Below are positions 16,212 to 25,087 of a stretch of 64,000 bases of DNA, one piece after another (within the stretch, counting starts at the first letter, position 1; the number at the start of each line of letters is the position of its first letter). This DNA comes from Candidatus Gastranaerophilales bacterium. GTDB lineage: Bacteria > Cyanobacteriota > Vampirovibrionia > Gastranaerophilales > Gastranaerophilaceae. The notes beneath the pieces are model-generated. The model saw only the letters and a list, made by a program, of their open reading frames with translations. It did no database searches and was not told the DNA's origin. Both the position numbers and the translations under genes were made by a program. The stretch lies in NCBI GenBank assembly GCA_944326475.1, contig CALVEC010000006.1:1-64000 (forward strand), in the 5' to 3' direction.

Positions 16212-17981
16212 CTATTCTCCTTTGATTTTCTCGTACAGCTCTTTTGCTTCGGGCTGGTCTGGGAAAATCTCCATTATTTTCTCTAAATACTCTTTTGCTT
16301 CATCTATATTCATTAATTCAACAGCGGTTTTTGCAGCCAAAAGAAGTGCATTGACATTATCGGGCAGCATTTTCAATATATGTTTTGCAAGATGCATAGA
16401 GTGTTCATATTCACCAAGTGCAAAAAACGACATCGCGAGCAAATTGGCAGTGTCAACGCCCTGATAAAGCGAATAGGAGTCCATCAAAAACTGCTTTGCC
16501 GCTTCATAATTACCTTTCTGGTAATACACCCGTCCGATGTGATAAAGGATAATATCGTCATCCGGTGCTATATCCCGCGCTTTTAAAAGAAGCTCCAGCG
16601 CCTTATCCGGTTCATTTAGCTCAATATGGTTCATGCCGGCAAATAGCAATATATCTTGCATATCCGGACGTTTTTCAAGCGCCTTTTCATAATATTCACA
16701 GGCTGTTCTGTGATTTTTTGTAGCATAGTAGAAATTTGCAAGCTCAAAAAGCACCATTGCACTCTCCGGCGCAAGTTCGTATGCTTTTTTAAATTCTTCT
16801 TCCGCATAATCAAACTGGCGTCTTGTTAAATAAATTACACCGAGGTCTTTATGCGCCGGAGCATTTTGCGGATCAAGCTGGATAACTTTTTTGAATATGG
16901 TTTCTGCTTTGTCCGTATCACCTGTCTGGCTGCACAAAAGCGCATATCTGTAATAGACATCCGGAGGCAGTTTGCCAAGCTTTATAAGTTTTGCCAGGGC
17001 ATCTCTTGCCTCAGGAAGATTACCTGCACGATGATAACAGTCCGAAAGTTTTTCCGCCATTGTTATGGATTTAGGATTCATTGTAGTGAGTTTGCGCAGA
17101 AGCAAAATTGCTTCGTTATACTGCTTGTTCTCCATAAACGCGCAGGCGAGCTTGTATTCATAGTTCTGTTTTTCCGGATGTGCGGCTACAAGTTTTTTAT
17201 ACAAATCTATTGCCTCTGCCCATTTTTGCGCATTAAAAGCCCCGAGAGCAGCACCTGTTAAATAAAAATCGGAGTTTTCCAGGTCATAAGCTTTCATAAA
17301 GTTTTCAAAAGCCTTTTCTTTCATTCCTTTGAGCTGTTGAGCAGTGGCAAGATTGTAATATGTCATTGCATTATCGGGGTCAAGGTTTATGGAGTTGTCA
17401 AAAGCTTCCAGAGACTTGTCTATTTTATTTAGCCCGAGGTAGCAGGAGCCGAGATTGTTATACAAAAGGGCGTTTTCCGGATTAATTCTTACAGCCTCGG
17501 TCAAAGCTTCCACAGCTTTTTCATAATCCTTTAGCGAAGTATATGCGGTTCCTAAGATATAAAAATTCTGGTAGTCATCAGAATCAAGTTCAATTGCCTT
17601 TTTAGAGGCTTCTATAGCTTTTTCATATTCCTTTTCCCGAAGATACAGGACGGACAGGTTTTTGTGGGCATCTTTATAATTTTCTCTGAGCTCAATTACC
17701 TTTAAGTATGCATTTTTCGCAGTTTGCAGGTCGTTAAAATGTTCGCTTGTCAGTCCTATATAAAACCAAGCAACAGCGTCATCAGGTTTTACCTTAACAA
17801 CATTTTCAAAATTTTTTCTGGCTTCCGCCATTTTGTTAAGATTTACATTACACAATCCGAGGTTCTTCTGCACCTCAGCATTGTTTTCATCTGCGCCTGC
17901 TATCATATCCAAAAGGTCTTTTGCCGCAGCAAAATCGTTTTCTGAAATAAGTTCGGTAGCTTTATCTAAATTATTATCCAA
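16212..17981 (-). CDS. Large tetratricopeptide-repeat protein
   Basis: A 589-residue protein that is almost entirely TPR helices: I count roughly 15 repeats of the 34-residue pattern, for example AWFYIGLTSEHFND, AHKNLSVLYLREKEYEKAI and ALLYNNLGSCYLGLNKIDKSL. No signal peptide or membrane segment, so it is a cytoplasmic scaffold. Such proteins bind partner peptides; the partner is not known. It heads the queD-uppP-leuC run, with 66 nt between it and the secreted protein gene upstream. Confidence 0.85.
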   Translation of the reverse strand: MDNNLDKATELISENDFAAAKDLLDMIAGADENNAEVQKNLGLCNVNLNKMAEARKNFENVVKVKPDDAVAWFYIGLTSEHFNDLQTAKNAYLKVIELRENYKDAHKNLSVLYLREKEYEKAIEASKKAIELDSDDYQNFYILGTAYTSLKDYEKAVEALTEAVRINPENALLYNNLGSCYLGLNKIDKSLEAFDNSINLDPDNAMTYYNLATAQQLKGMKEKAFENFMKAYDLENSDFYLTGAALGAFNAQKWAEAIDLYKKLVAAHPEKQNYEYKLACAFMENKQYNEAILLLRKLTTMNPKSITMAEKLSDCYHRAGNLPEARDALAKLIKLGKLPPDVYYRYALLCSQTGDTDKAETIFKKVIQLDPQNAPAHKDLGVIYLTRRQFDYAEEEFKKAYELAPESAMVLFELANFYYATKNHRTACEYYEKALEKRPDMQDILLFAGMNHIELNEPDKALELLLKARDIAPDDDIILYHIGRVYYQKGNYEAAKQFLMDSYSLYQGVDTANLLAMSFFALGEYEHSMHLAKHILKMLPDNVNALLLAAKTAVELMNIDEAKEYLEKIMEIFPDQPEAKELYEKIKGE

Positions 17982-18047
17982 TTTCTTATACCTCTTAAAC
18001 TTCCCCTATTTTACAATAAAGTTTTTTATATTCAAACAGAACGGAAG

Positions 18048-18629
18048 TTACCAGTTCGGATGGTAATAAACCTCAAAAACGTCTCTTGTTTTTAACTTTG
18101 CATGTCCGCCTTTTATAAGGTTGGTCAGGGTGCCTGTAGGCGGAAGCGGTGTTAAAAGCCATTTTAGCGGATAAACCCACAGACTTCTGTCCTGACCGAA
18201 TTTTTCATAGCTATCTGTAATTTTTCCGCTTTCAAGTCCCTCGAACTTAAAGTCGTTAAAAATAATACTGGCAGGGATTCCGTTCATACCGCTTTTTAAA
18301 ATTGCGCCTACTTTCGCGTATACCCTGTCACCCTTCTTTGCTATTTTATGTCCGTGATGATAAACATTATTTTGAACAACAAAAACTATATCCTGCCCCT
18401 CCTGAATCTCACGCTCGGAGTTTATATTTGAAATCACTGCAAGGCGAATGGGAATAGCGTACACATCCTCATAGTTATATTTATAAGGTTTGTATGGATT
18501 TTCAAATACTTTACCCTTTAATGTTTCTTCAACAAGTTCGTCTTTTATAATTTCACCGGCGAAGCAATTCATCTGGAAACACAGAATTGAAGCCATTATT
18601 ATTAAGCAGCTTAAAAACAATCTATTCAT
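18048..18629 (-). CDS. Exported protein of unknown function
   Basis: The frame opens at 18668, but the ATG at 18629 is chosen: it gives a proper signal peptide (MNRLFLSCLIIMASILCF) and has AAAGGAAG 9 nt upstream. The mature protein of about 170 residues is beta-rich, with a segment like VVQNNVYHHGHKIAKKGDRVYAKVG, recalling SLH-adjacent or TrbI-like barrel domains, but I do not recognise a family. It overlaps the end of the degenerate peptidase gene by 8 nt, so the two are co-translated and probably act together in the envelope. Confidence 0.6.
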   Translation of the reverse strand: MNRLFLSCLIIMASILCFQMNCFAGEIIKDELVEETLKGKVFENPYKPYKYNYEDVYAIPIRLAVISNINSEREIQEGQDIVFVVQNNVYHHGHKIAKKGDRVYAKVGAILKSGMNGIPASIIFNDFKFEGLESGKITDSYEKFGQDRSLWVYPLKWLLTPLPPTGTLTNLIKGGHAKLKTRDVFEVYYHPNW

Positions 18630-19365
18630 AGTCCAATTCTTCCTTTGAACCGGTTTTGATTTTTTCATACAAAAGTTTTCTGTTATGCTGTGAAGTCAGC
18701 AAAAAGTTCTGGTAGTGTTCATTTTCGATATATGTGTTATTTGCCAGAAAGTAGGGATATTTTGTATAAATATATTCATAAATAACCGCAAGCCGCTTTG
18801 AAGTCAGATTTTTGTTGGAAAATCTGTCGAATCTTTTTTGCGGACAGCTTTTATGTATTACAGTAATAAGTCCCAGCGGATTGAATCCTGCTTTTACCAT
18901 ATAATCAACAGCAATTTTATCCGACACCATCTCGAATTTTTTGGGAGCAGCTTTAATTTTTACAGCGCTGGAATATCCGTTGACAGGTCCCATGTAAGAA
19001 CGCTGTGCAGTAACAATTCCGCGGGCGAGCATTGCAGCAATCTCATCGTCATTTTGAGTAAACTTATACATATCATCATAAAGAACAACCTGTCGCCTTG
19101 TTACGGTTGAATCTATTTCAAGAAGTGACTTTTCCGCTCTTGTATCATAGAGAAAAACGATTCTGTCCTGTATTTTATTTGCGTTTAAAATTTTTGAGCC
19201 GATATCGTTTATTTTAGATTGAATGCTTTGTTCCTTTGCGATTTCACTTTCTTGGGAAATTTGTTCCGATTCCGTAACTGAAATTGTTTCTTTATCGGAA
19301 TCTGCAGCAAAAACAAGTGCACCCGCAAAAAGCAGCATTAATATTAAAACTGTTTTTTTGAACAT
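18622..19365 (-). CDS. Exported M48-peptidase-like protein lacking the zinc site
   Basis: A 247-residue protein with a signal peptide (MFKKTVLILMLLFAGALVFAA). The region EIAAMLARGIVTAQRS aligns by pattern with the M48 helix that normally carries HExxH (LAHEIAHV), and DKIAVDYMVKAGFNPLGL matches the third-ligand helix (EADRLGVDYMAKAGYDP) where Glu/Asp follow. The HExxH histidines are absent, so it is likely a catalytically dead member acting as a chaperone or binding protein, as known for some BepA/LoiP-like proteins. Paired with the secreted gene at 18048. Confidence 0.6.
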   Translation of the reverse strand: MFKKTVLILMLLFAGALVFAADSDKETISVTESEQISQESEIAKEQSIQSKINDIGSKILNANKIQDRIVFLYDTRAEKSLLEIDSTVTRRQVVLYDDMYKFTQNDDEIAAMLARGIVTAQRSYMGPVNGYSSAVKIKAAPKKFEMVSDKIAVDYMVKAGFNPLGLITVIHKSCPQKRFDRFSNKNLTSKRLAVIYEYIYTKYPYFLANNTYIENEHYQNFLLTSQHNRKLLYEKIKTGSKEELDYE

Positions 19366-19549
19366 ATCTCGATTCCTCTATCTTTCCAGACTGTTTCTAT
19401 CTATGTTTCAACTGTATATTCAAACCAAACTTATTCTTTTTATCAACATTAATATATTAACATCAATATTTAAAATTTAAAATTTAAATTTTTTTGAAAT
19501 ATTTTATTTATTTTGTAATATTATAAATGAGGAAAGAAGGAGTATCGTT

Positions 19550-19753
19550 ATGTATAATGTTTACACGGAACAAAAAGGCGTTGATTTTTCAAAAACACTG
19601 GTCGGCGAATTTGAAGATTTTGAAGAAGCAATGGACTGTGCAGAAAAATCAATAGAAGGGAAAGACGGATTCAGATATATTGTCGAATCAACATCCGGTC
19701 ATTTTAACAGCTACGGTGATTTGCTGACAGAAGTTGTTGCGCAAAGCGACTAA
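19550..19753 (+). CDS. Small conserved-looking protein of unknown function
   Basis: A 67-residue acidic protein (MYNVYTEQKG...) with an AAGGAG ribosome site (about 7-nt spacing) and a plausible promoter TTGAAA (19494-19499), 16 nt, TAATAT (19516-19521). It stands before pgi with a 63-nt gap and could be co-transcribed. No known domain recognised. Confidence 0.6.
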   Translation: MYNVYTEQKGVDFSKTLVGEFEDFEEAMDCAEKSIEGKDGFRYIVESTSGHFNSYGDLLTEVVAQSD

Positions 19754-19816
19754 TTAATCATAAAACCTATAAAGGCATAGCAGCTTTTAAACAGAATTAA
19801 AAAAGGAGATACAAAA

Positions 19817-21127
19817 GTGATTACAAAAAATTCCGACATCACAACAAAATTTACAGGCATAGATTTTTCAAAATACTCATCTATGACCGAAAAATTCGTT
19901 AATGAATTTGCTTCAAGAGCAAACCAAAAAGGACAATTTTTGAATTGGGTTAACCTTCCGCAGGAACAACTCAAGAGACTGGATGAAATTTATTCTCTTG
20001 CACAAAAGCTTAAACAACAGACCAACGCTAAAAAACTCAGCGTTATGGGTATTGGCGGTTCAAAACACACGGTTGAACACATGCTCTCAATAAACGGCTT
20101 GAACGTAAATCATGACAGCATCGAGTTTTACTCTGATGTTGATTCCGCAAGCCTGGAAAGATTTCTTTACAGACTCGGAAACGATGTTACTTCTTCAAAC
20201 TTCATGATTGCCTCAAAATCCGGCTCAACTTTTGAGACAAAAGACGGATTTTTGAGGGTGCTTGACATGCTGACTGAAGCATACAAAGCAAAAGGTCAAA
20301 GCGAAGATGATGCTAAAAAATCAGCGGCAAAACATTTTATTGCGGTAACAGACGCAAACGCAGAAAAAAGCGAACTCAGAAGAACATCAAACGAAAACGG
20401 ATGGCTCGGAGATTTATACATACACGATGATGTAGGCGGAAGATTCTCTGCTTTCGACGACCACGCACTTTTCGCACTTGCATACGCAGGAATGAAAAAA
20501 GAAGACATGGCTGCAATGCTGAAATCTGCACAGGAAATGTCTGAATTGTCTCTGAATCCGAACCTTGAACTCAATGACGCTCTTAAAGAAGGTATTTTCT
20601 GGGCAGATGCAAAAATGAACGGAATAGAAGCCTCTGTGCATCAGTATATGGGTGCTATTTTTGAAAACACTGTTTACTGGCATGCCCAGATGCAAAATGA
20701 GTCAGTCAAAGATACCTTAAAACAGGTTGCAAAAGTTCCCGACGCAATGCACCACAGTGCAGAAGCACACTTTAATCCGGCTAACAAGCTCGTTTTTGCT
20801 CTTACTGTTCCGGTGGATAACGGCGTTTGCAAAGAAAATGCAGATGCTTATATCGGTGCTCTTGCTAAATCCTACGAAGTTACCGGAGCAACTTTCATAG
20901 AACACACAGCAACAAAAGGAATGGGGCTTACTCCGGAAGCTGCAGGTGCTATGACACAGCTTAGAGCATTTGCAACTGTTTATCAGGAAATTGTTGAAAA
21001 AATCGTAAAAGGTATAGATTTTCCTGAGGTTTTAGACAGCGTATTGCAGCCTCACGTAGAGTTCTACAAAAAGAACCTAAAAGGCGGTGTTGTTGTACCC
21101 GGACGTATTTCAAAATTTTTCATATAG
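19817..21127 (+). CDS. pgi: Glucose-6-phosphate isomerase
   Basis: Interconverts glucose-6-phosphate and fructose-6-phosphate. The 436-residue form is of the short bacterial class. Sugar-phosphate-binding SIS motifs MGIGGSKHTVEHML and ASKSGSTFETKD, and the family motif GGRFSAFDDHALFALAYAG are present. The start is a GTG at 19817, supported by AAAGGAG 8 nt upstream; no ATG is available nearby. The final codons, TTC ATA TAG, are the first bases of the structured repeat copy A, so the repeat supplies the stop codon and the C-terminal Phe-Ile. Confidence 0.94.
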   Translation: MITKNSDITTKFTGIDFSKYSSMTEKFVNEFASRANQKGQFLNWVNLPQEQLKRLDEIYSLAQKLKQQTNAKKLSVMGIGGSKHTVEHMLSINGLNVNHDSIEFYSDVDSASLERFLYRLGNDVTSSNFMIASKSGSTFETKDGFLRVLDMLTEAYKAKGQSEDDAKKSAAKHFIAVTDANAEKSELRRTSNENGWLGDLYIHDDVGGRFSAFDDHALFALAYAGMKKEDMAAMLKSAQEMSELSLNPNLELNDALKEGIFWADAKMNGIEASVHQYMGAIFENTVYWHAQMQNESVKDTLKQVAKVPDAMHHSAEAHFNPANKLVFALTVPVDNGVCKENADAYIGALAKSYEVTGATFIEHTATKGMGLTPEAAGAMTQLRAFATVYQEIVEKIVKGIDFPEVLDSVLQPHVEFYKKNLKGGVVVPGRISKFFI

Positions 21128-21298
21128 TCAACTGACTCCGATAACATATTGAACGGGTGCATAAAATAAGTTCAACCTTTGTGTTGCAAAACCGGCACCC
21201 ACAACAAGTACAGCGGGTCACCTCCGTAAAATGTCAGACTCTGTGCCACTCGCACTCAGCGTATCATTTCTACAATCGAGGTCACCCTCAGACAAAAT
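21118..21298 (+). repeat. Structured intergenic repeat, copy A
   Basis: Starts TTTCATATAGTCAACTGAC and ends GTCACCCTCAGACAAAATC. Helix 3 is GGGTGC/GCACCC where copies B and C have CTTGTGC/GCACAAG, a compensatory change that keeps pairing. Helix 1 is GACTC/GGGTC with one G-U. The first bases overlap the pgi stop codon. Confidence 0.8.
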
Positions 21299-21313
21299 CA
21301 AACAGCAATCATA

Positions 21314-21345
21314 AAAAGACCGTATAACATAGTACGGTCTTTTGT
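21314..21345. terminator. Bidirectional terminator between repeat A and the ftsH promoter
   Basis: AAAAGACCGTA (21314-21324) pairs perfectly with TACGGTCTTTT (21333-21343). It ends the pgi transcript after the repeat, so the repeat is expected in the pgi mRNA 3' end. Confidence 0.8.
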
Positions 21346-21378
21346 TTTAAAACGAATCAGTTGAGTATATGAAAAAAT

Positions 21379-21406
21379 TTGTATAAATAAAGATTAATGA
21401 TATAAT
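21379..21406 (+). promoter_or_regulatory. Promoter of ftsH
   Basis: TTGTAT (21379-21384), 16 nt, TATAAT (21401-21406). Transcription should begin around 21413, exactly at the 5' strand of the outer helix of the leader. Confidence 0.65.
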
Positions 21407-21412
21407 CAATGT

Positions 21413-21516
21413 ACGGGTAATGTCCGCTTTTTGTGCAAATTATTTTAAACCGAAAGCGGCTGAGCTGCAGAGGAGTGCACTACCCGGCGAGACAAGTATA
21501 ATTAAAGGAAAGCACA
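21413..21516 (+). promoter_or_regulatory. Structured ftsH leader with predicted pseudoknot
   Basis: Outer helix CGGGTA (21414-21419) / TACCCG (21481-21486); hairpin CCGCTTT (21424-21430) / AAAGCGG (21453-21459); loop bases GTGCA (21433-21437) complement TGCAC (21476-21480) immediately before the outer helix, forming an H-type pseudoknot. The compact fold at the mRNA 5' end, 30 nt before the ftsH start, resembles a riboswitch aptamer in layout, but it matches no class I know. Confidence 0.5.
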
Positions 21517-23391
21517 ATGAACAAAAGTCAATCTACCGGTATATGGATTATAGTGACACTGCTTATTTTGAGCCTTGCGGCTATGTTATTTCCGGGCGGA
21601 ACTACAAGCACGCAGGATATTTCTTATTCGCAGTTTCTGAAAAAAGTTAAGGCAAGCGAGATATCCGCTGTCAGCATTGATAAAGACGTACTTATTGCAA
21701 AGCCTGTTTCTGAAATAAAAAAAGAAGAAACAGCTCCGTCAAAACTGACAAAACAGCCTCACAAAGCGCCGATAATCCAATACAGAGTCATGATTCCGAT
21801 GAATGATGCTGCGCTTTACGAGACACTTGAAGCAAATAACGTCGATGTCAGTGTTAAAAAGCCAAGCGACTCATCCCAGCTTATTGCCGTGCTTTCCACA
21901 TTCTTACCTTTGCTTTTGATTGTAGGTTTTATAATACTTATGGCAAAAACTTTGCAATCCGGAGGTTCTCAAGCCATGTCTTTCGGTAAAAGCAGAGCAA
22001 AACTTATGCTGGACAACAAAGTTAAAGTTACATTTAAAGATGTTGCCGGCATTGATGAAGAAAAGCAAGAGCTTGAAGAAATAGTCGATTTTCTTAAAAA
22101 CGGTGAAAAATATTTAAAACTCGGTGCAAAAATCCCTAAAGGCGTACTGCTCGTTGGCGTTCCCGGTACAGGTAAAACGCTTATGGCAAAAGCAGTTGCA
22201 GGAGAAGCCGGTGTACCTTTCTTCTCTATAAGCGGTTCGGATTTTGTGGAAATGTTTGTAGGTGTCGGTGCTTCAAGGGTCAGAGACCTCTTTGAACAGG
22301 CAAAAAAACATCAGCCGTGCATAATTTTTATCGATGAAATTGATGCTGTCGGGCGCCAGAGAGGTGCCGGCATGGGCGGCGGTCATGACGAAAGAGAACA
22401 GACATTGAACCAGCTTCTTGTTGAAATGGACGGTTTTGACGAAAATACGAATATAATCGTTATTGCAGCAACAAACAGACCTGACATTCTTGACAACGCA
22501 CTTTTAAGACCGGGCAGATTTGACAGGCAGATTGTTGTACACAGACCTGACATTCTCGGTCGTGAACAGATTCTTAAAGTCCATGCCAAAAACAAACCGC
22601 TTGCTCCGGAAGCTGACCTTAAAGTTCTTGCTAAAAGAACCCCCGGCTTTACCGGTGCAGACTTGCAAAACCTCTTGAATGAGGCGGCGCTCCTTGCAGC
22701 GAGAGCAAATCAAACAACTATTGCAATGCATTTCCTTGAAGAAGCGATTGACAAAGTTATTGCCGGTCCCGAAAAGAAAAGCAGAATTATATCTGACGAG
22801 GAAAAAGAAAACACAGCCTACCATGAAGTCGGACACGCTCTGCTTGCAAAACTTTTGAAAAACACAGACCCGCTGCATAAAGTATCAATAATTCCGAGAG
22901 GCATGGCGCTCGGCGTTACTATGACTTTGCCGGAAAAAGATCACCTGACTTTGAAAAAAAGCCAGCTTTTAGATAGAATAACGATGCTTTTGGGCGGCAG
23001 AGTTGCTGAAGAAATAATTTACGGACCCGAATCCATTACAACCGGCGCCCAAAATGACCTTGAAAAGGTTACATCTACAGCCCGTAAAATGGTAACAACA
23101 TACGGTATGTCTTACAAAATGGGCAACATGACCTACGGAAAAAGTGAAGACCACGTATTTATGGGCAGAGATTTCGGACATACAAGAGATTTTTCCGAAG
23201 AAATTGCAGCCGATATTGACAAAGAAGTTAAAAAAATCGTCGATGAACGTTACAATCTCGCTAAAGAACTTCTTCTTGCAAACCGCGATATGCTTGAAAT
23301 CATAGCAAAAGAGCTGCTTGAAAGAGAAACTCTTGATGAGTCAGAATTTGATGAGTTAATGAAAAAAGTTGAAAATTCAAGAAACAGCTAA
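21517..23391 (+). CDS. ftsH: ATP-dependent zinc metalloprotease FtsH
   Basis: A 624-residue membrane AAA+ protease that extracts and degrades damaged membrane proteins. Two N-terminal membrane segments (about residues 7-23 and 125-146) flank a short extracytoplasmic domain. The AAA module has Walker A GVPGTGKT (about 211), Walker [12 protein letters not shown], and the second region of homology with arginine fingers ([17 protein letters not shown]). The zinc protease site HEVGH begins at His436, and the third ligand Asp is further on. Full length. Expressed from its own promoter with a structured leader, and ended by a terminator at 23414. Confidence 0.97.
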   Translation: MNKSQSTGIWIIVTLLILSLAAMLFPGGTTSTQDISYSQFLKKVKASEISAVSIDKDVLIAKPVSEIKKEETAPSKLTKQPHKAPIIQYRVMIPMNDAALYETLEANNVDVSVKKPSDSSQLIAVLSTFLPLLLIVGFIILMAKTLQSGGSQAMSFGKSRAKLMLDNKVKVTFKDVAGIDEEKQELEEIVDFLKNGEKYLKLGAKIPKGVLLVGVPGTGKTLMAKAVAGEAGVPFFSISGSDFVEMFVGVGASRVRDLFEQAKKHQPCIIFIDEIDAVGRQRGAGMGGGHDEREQTLNQLLVEMDGFDENTNIIVIAATNRPDILDNALLRPGRFDRQIVVHRPDILGREQILKVHAKNKPLAPEADLKVLAKRTPGFTGADLQNLLNEAALLAARANQTTIAMHFLEEAIDKVIAGPEKKSRIISDEEKENTAYHEVGHALLAKLLKNTDPLHKVSIIPRGMALGVTMTLPEKDHLTLKKSQLLDRITMLLGGRVAEEIIYGPESITTGAQNDLEKVTSTARKMVTTYGMSYKMGNMTYGKSEDHVFMGRDFGHTRDFSEEIAADIDKEVKKIVDERYNLAKELLLANRDMLEIIAKELLERETLDESEFDELMKKVENSRNS

Positions 23392-23413
23392 AACTCATTA
23401 AAACGAATAAACT

Positions 23414-23448
23414 AAAGCCTCAGATACTTTCTGAGGCTTTTTATTTTG
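23414..23448. terminator. Terminator after ftsH, shared with nadA
   Basis: AAAGCCTCAGA (23414-23424) pairs with TCTGAGGCTTT (23430-23440), followed by TTATTTT; the minus-strand side also has a T-run. Confidence 0.8.
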
Positions 23449-23450
23449 TC

Positions 23451-24356
23451 TTACATTTTCAGCATTCTGTCAATGGTTGCATACGCTCTGCTTGAGATAT
23501 CTGCATCAACTGTAATTTCATTCGATTCTTGCTCAAGCACATTCAATATATCTTCAAGTGTATTCAACTTCATACTCGGACATACAGCTTTTTCTGAAAC
23601 CAGAATAAATTCTTTTTGCGGGTAATCCCGTTTTAGTCTGTCAACGACTCCTTTTTCCGTAACAATTACAAAACTTTTGCCGCTGCTTTCAGAAGCATAT
23701 TTTATAATAGCTGTCGTTGAACCGACAAAATCCGCCAATTCAAGCACTTCACTGCGGCACTCAGGATGCGCAAGCACTTTTGCCTGTGGATAATCAGCTT
23801 TCATTTTTGCAACATCATCTGCTCGGAGACTAAAATGGGTCGGGCAATGCCCCGGATAAGTAATCACCTTCACGTTTTTCAACTGCTCCCCGACATAAGA
23901 TCCGAGATAAGTGTCAGGAACAAAAAGAACTTCTTTTGCCCCGAGTTTTCTAACGACTTCAACAGCGTTTGCACTTGTGCAGCAAACATCAGACTCGGAT
24001 TTTACGGCAGCAGTCGAATTTACATAGCAAACAACAGGTATATTGGGATGCTTCTGTTTAAAAGCTCTTAGCTGCTGCAGATTTATCATATCAGCCATAA
24101 GGCAGCCGGAGTTCATATTGGGAAGCAGCACCTTTTTCTTTGGCGAAAGAATCTTTGCTGTCTCTGCCATAAAATAAACGCCGGCAAAAACAATAATATC
24201 TGCATCAGTGTTTGCCGCCATTCTGCTTAAATACAACGAATCGCCAGTAAAATCAGCCACTTCATCAATTTCAATATTCTGGTAAGTATGCGCTAATACA
24301 ATCGCATTTTTCTCTTTTTTAAGTAATTTTATTTTTTCTATAATTTTATTCTGCAT
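23451..24356 (-). CDS. nadA: Quinolinate synthase
   Basis: A 301-residue iron-sulfur enzyme that condenses iminoaspartate with dihydroxyacetone phosphate to quinolinate in NAD synthesis. The cysteine ligands of the 4Fe-4S cluster fall in NSGCLMADM, SDVCCTSANAVEV and HPECRSEVLELAD, and the family motifs CYVNSTAAVKSESD and PDTYLGSYVG are present. The usual partners nadB and nadC are not in the window. It faces ftsH tail to tail. Confidence 0.95.
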   Translation of the reverse strand: MQNKIIEKIKLLKKEKNAIVLAHTYQNIEIDEVADFTGDSLYLSRMAANTDADIIVFAGVYFMAETAKILSPKKKVLLPNMNSGCLMADMINLQQLRAFKQKHPNIPVVCYVNSTAAVKSESDVCCTSANAVEVVRKLGAKEVLFVPDTYLGSYVGEQLKNVKVITYPGHCPTHFSLRADDVAKMKADYPQAKVLAHPECRSEVLELADFVGSTTAIIKYASESSGKSFVIVTEKGVVDRLKRDYPQKEFILVSEKAVCPSMKLNTLEDILNVLEQESNEITVDADISSRAYATIDRMLKM

Positions 24357-24377
24357 TACTATTTATCCGTATTAATG

Positions 24378-25022
24378 TTATTGTAGTCCTTTTACGATAT
24401 CAATTATACCGTCAATGAAGAACTGGCAGGAAAGCGCCGTCAAAAGTATACCAAATATTCTGTTTATAACACTTATACCTGTTTTACCGAGAAGCTGGCT
24501 GACTTTTGTTGCAAATTTTAAAATAAGCCAGCATACAAACAGGTTCAATGCAAGAGCCAGAACAATAAGCACCTGGTGTAAAATATTTCCCTGGGAACTT
24601 TTCATACAAATTGTAAGCATTGTAATCGTCGCAGGACCGGAAAGCAAAGGTATTGCAAGAGGAAAAACAGATATATCCGTTCTTTTCATAGATTCTTTGC
24701 GTTCTTCCTTATTTTCCGATGTCATGCCGGGTGTCGGATTGGCAAGCACCAGGTCAATAGCCATTAATAAAAGCAGTATACCTCCGGCAATCCTAAGAGC
24801 ATTAAGGCTTATACCAAGCAAGTCCAGAATAACGGCACCTGTAAAACCAAAAAACAGCAGTATGAAAAAAGCAATAACAATACTTTTGTTCACCATTATA
24901 TTTTTCCAACGTCTGGGAGCATTGCCGGCAAGAGCAATATACACAGGTGCAAGACCTATCCCGTCAAGCGTTACAAAAAGTTTTGAAAAGTATATAAAAA
25001 ATGAATGTATAATATCCTGCAT
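24378..25022 (-). CDS. MarC-family membrane protein
   Basis: A protein of about 214 residues with six hydrophobic segments typical of MarC (for example LFVTLDGIGLAPVYIALAG and PLAIPLLSGPATITML). The biochemical role of the family is unsettled; it is related by fold to transporters. The frame opens at 25046, but ATG 25022 has GAGGAT 6 nt upstream and is preferred. The gap to nadA is 21 nt, so the two are likely one operon. Confidence 0.85.
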   Translation of the reverse strand: MQDIIHSFFIYFSKLFVTLDGIGLAPVYIALAGNAPRRWKNIMVNKSIVIAFFILLFFGFTGAVILDLLGISLNALRIAGGILLLLMAIDLVLANPTPGMTSENKEERKESMKRTDISVFPLAIPLLSGPATITMLTICMKSSQGNILHQVLIVLALALNLFVCWLILKFATKVSQLLGKTGISVINRIFGILLTALSCQFFIDGIIDIVKGLQ

Positions 25023-25087
25023 TACGCTATCCTCTGTCTGCTTCATTCATTATTATACAAAAAACATATTGAAACGCCAGTAAATAT

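Noticed and set aside
21413-21516. TPP riboswitch before ftsH
   Set aside because: CGGCTGAG and TACCCG recall the TPP aptamer, but the second conserved half is absent and ftsH is not a thiamine gene.
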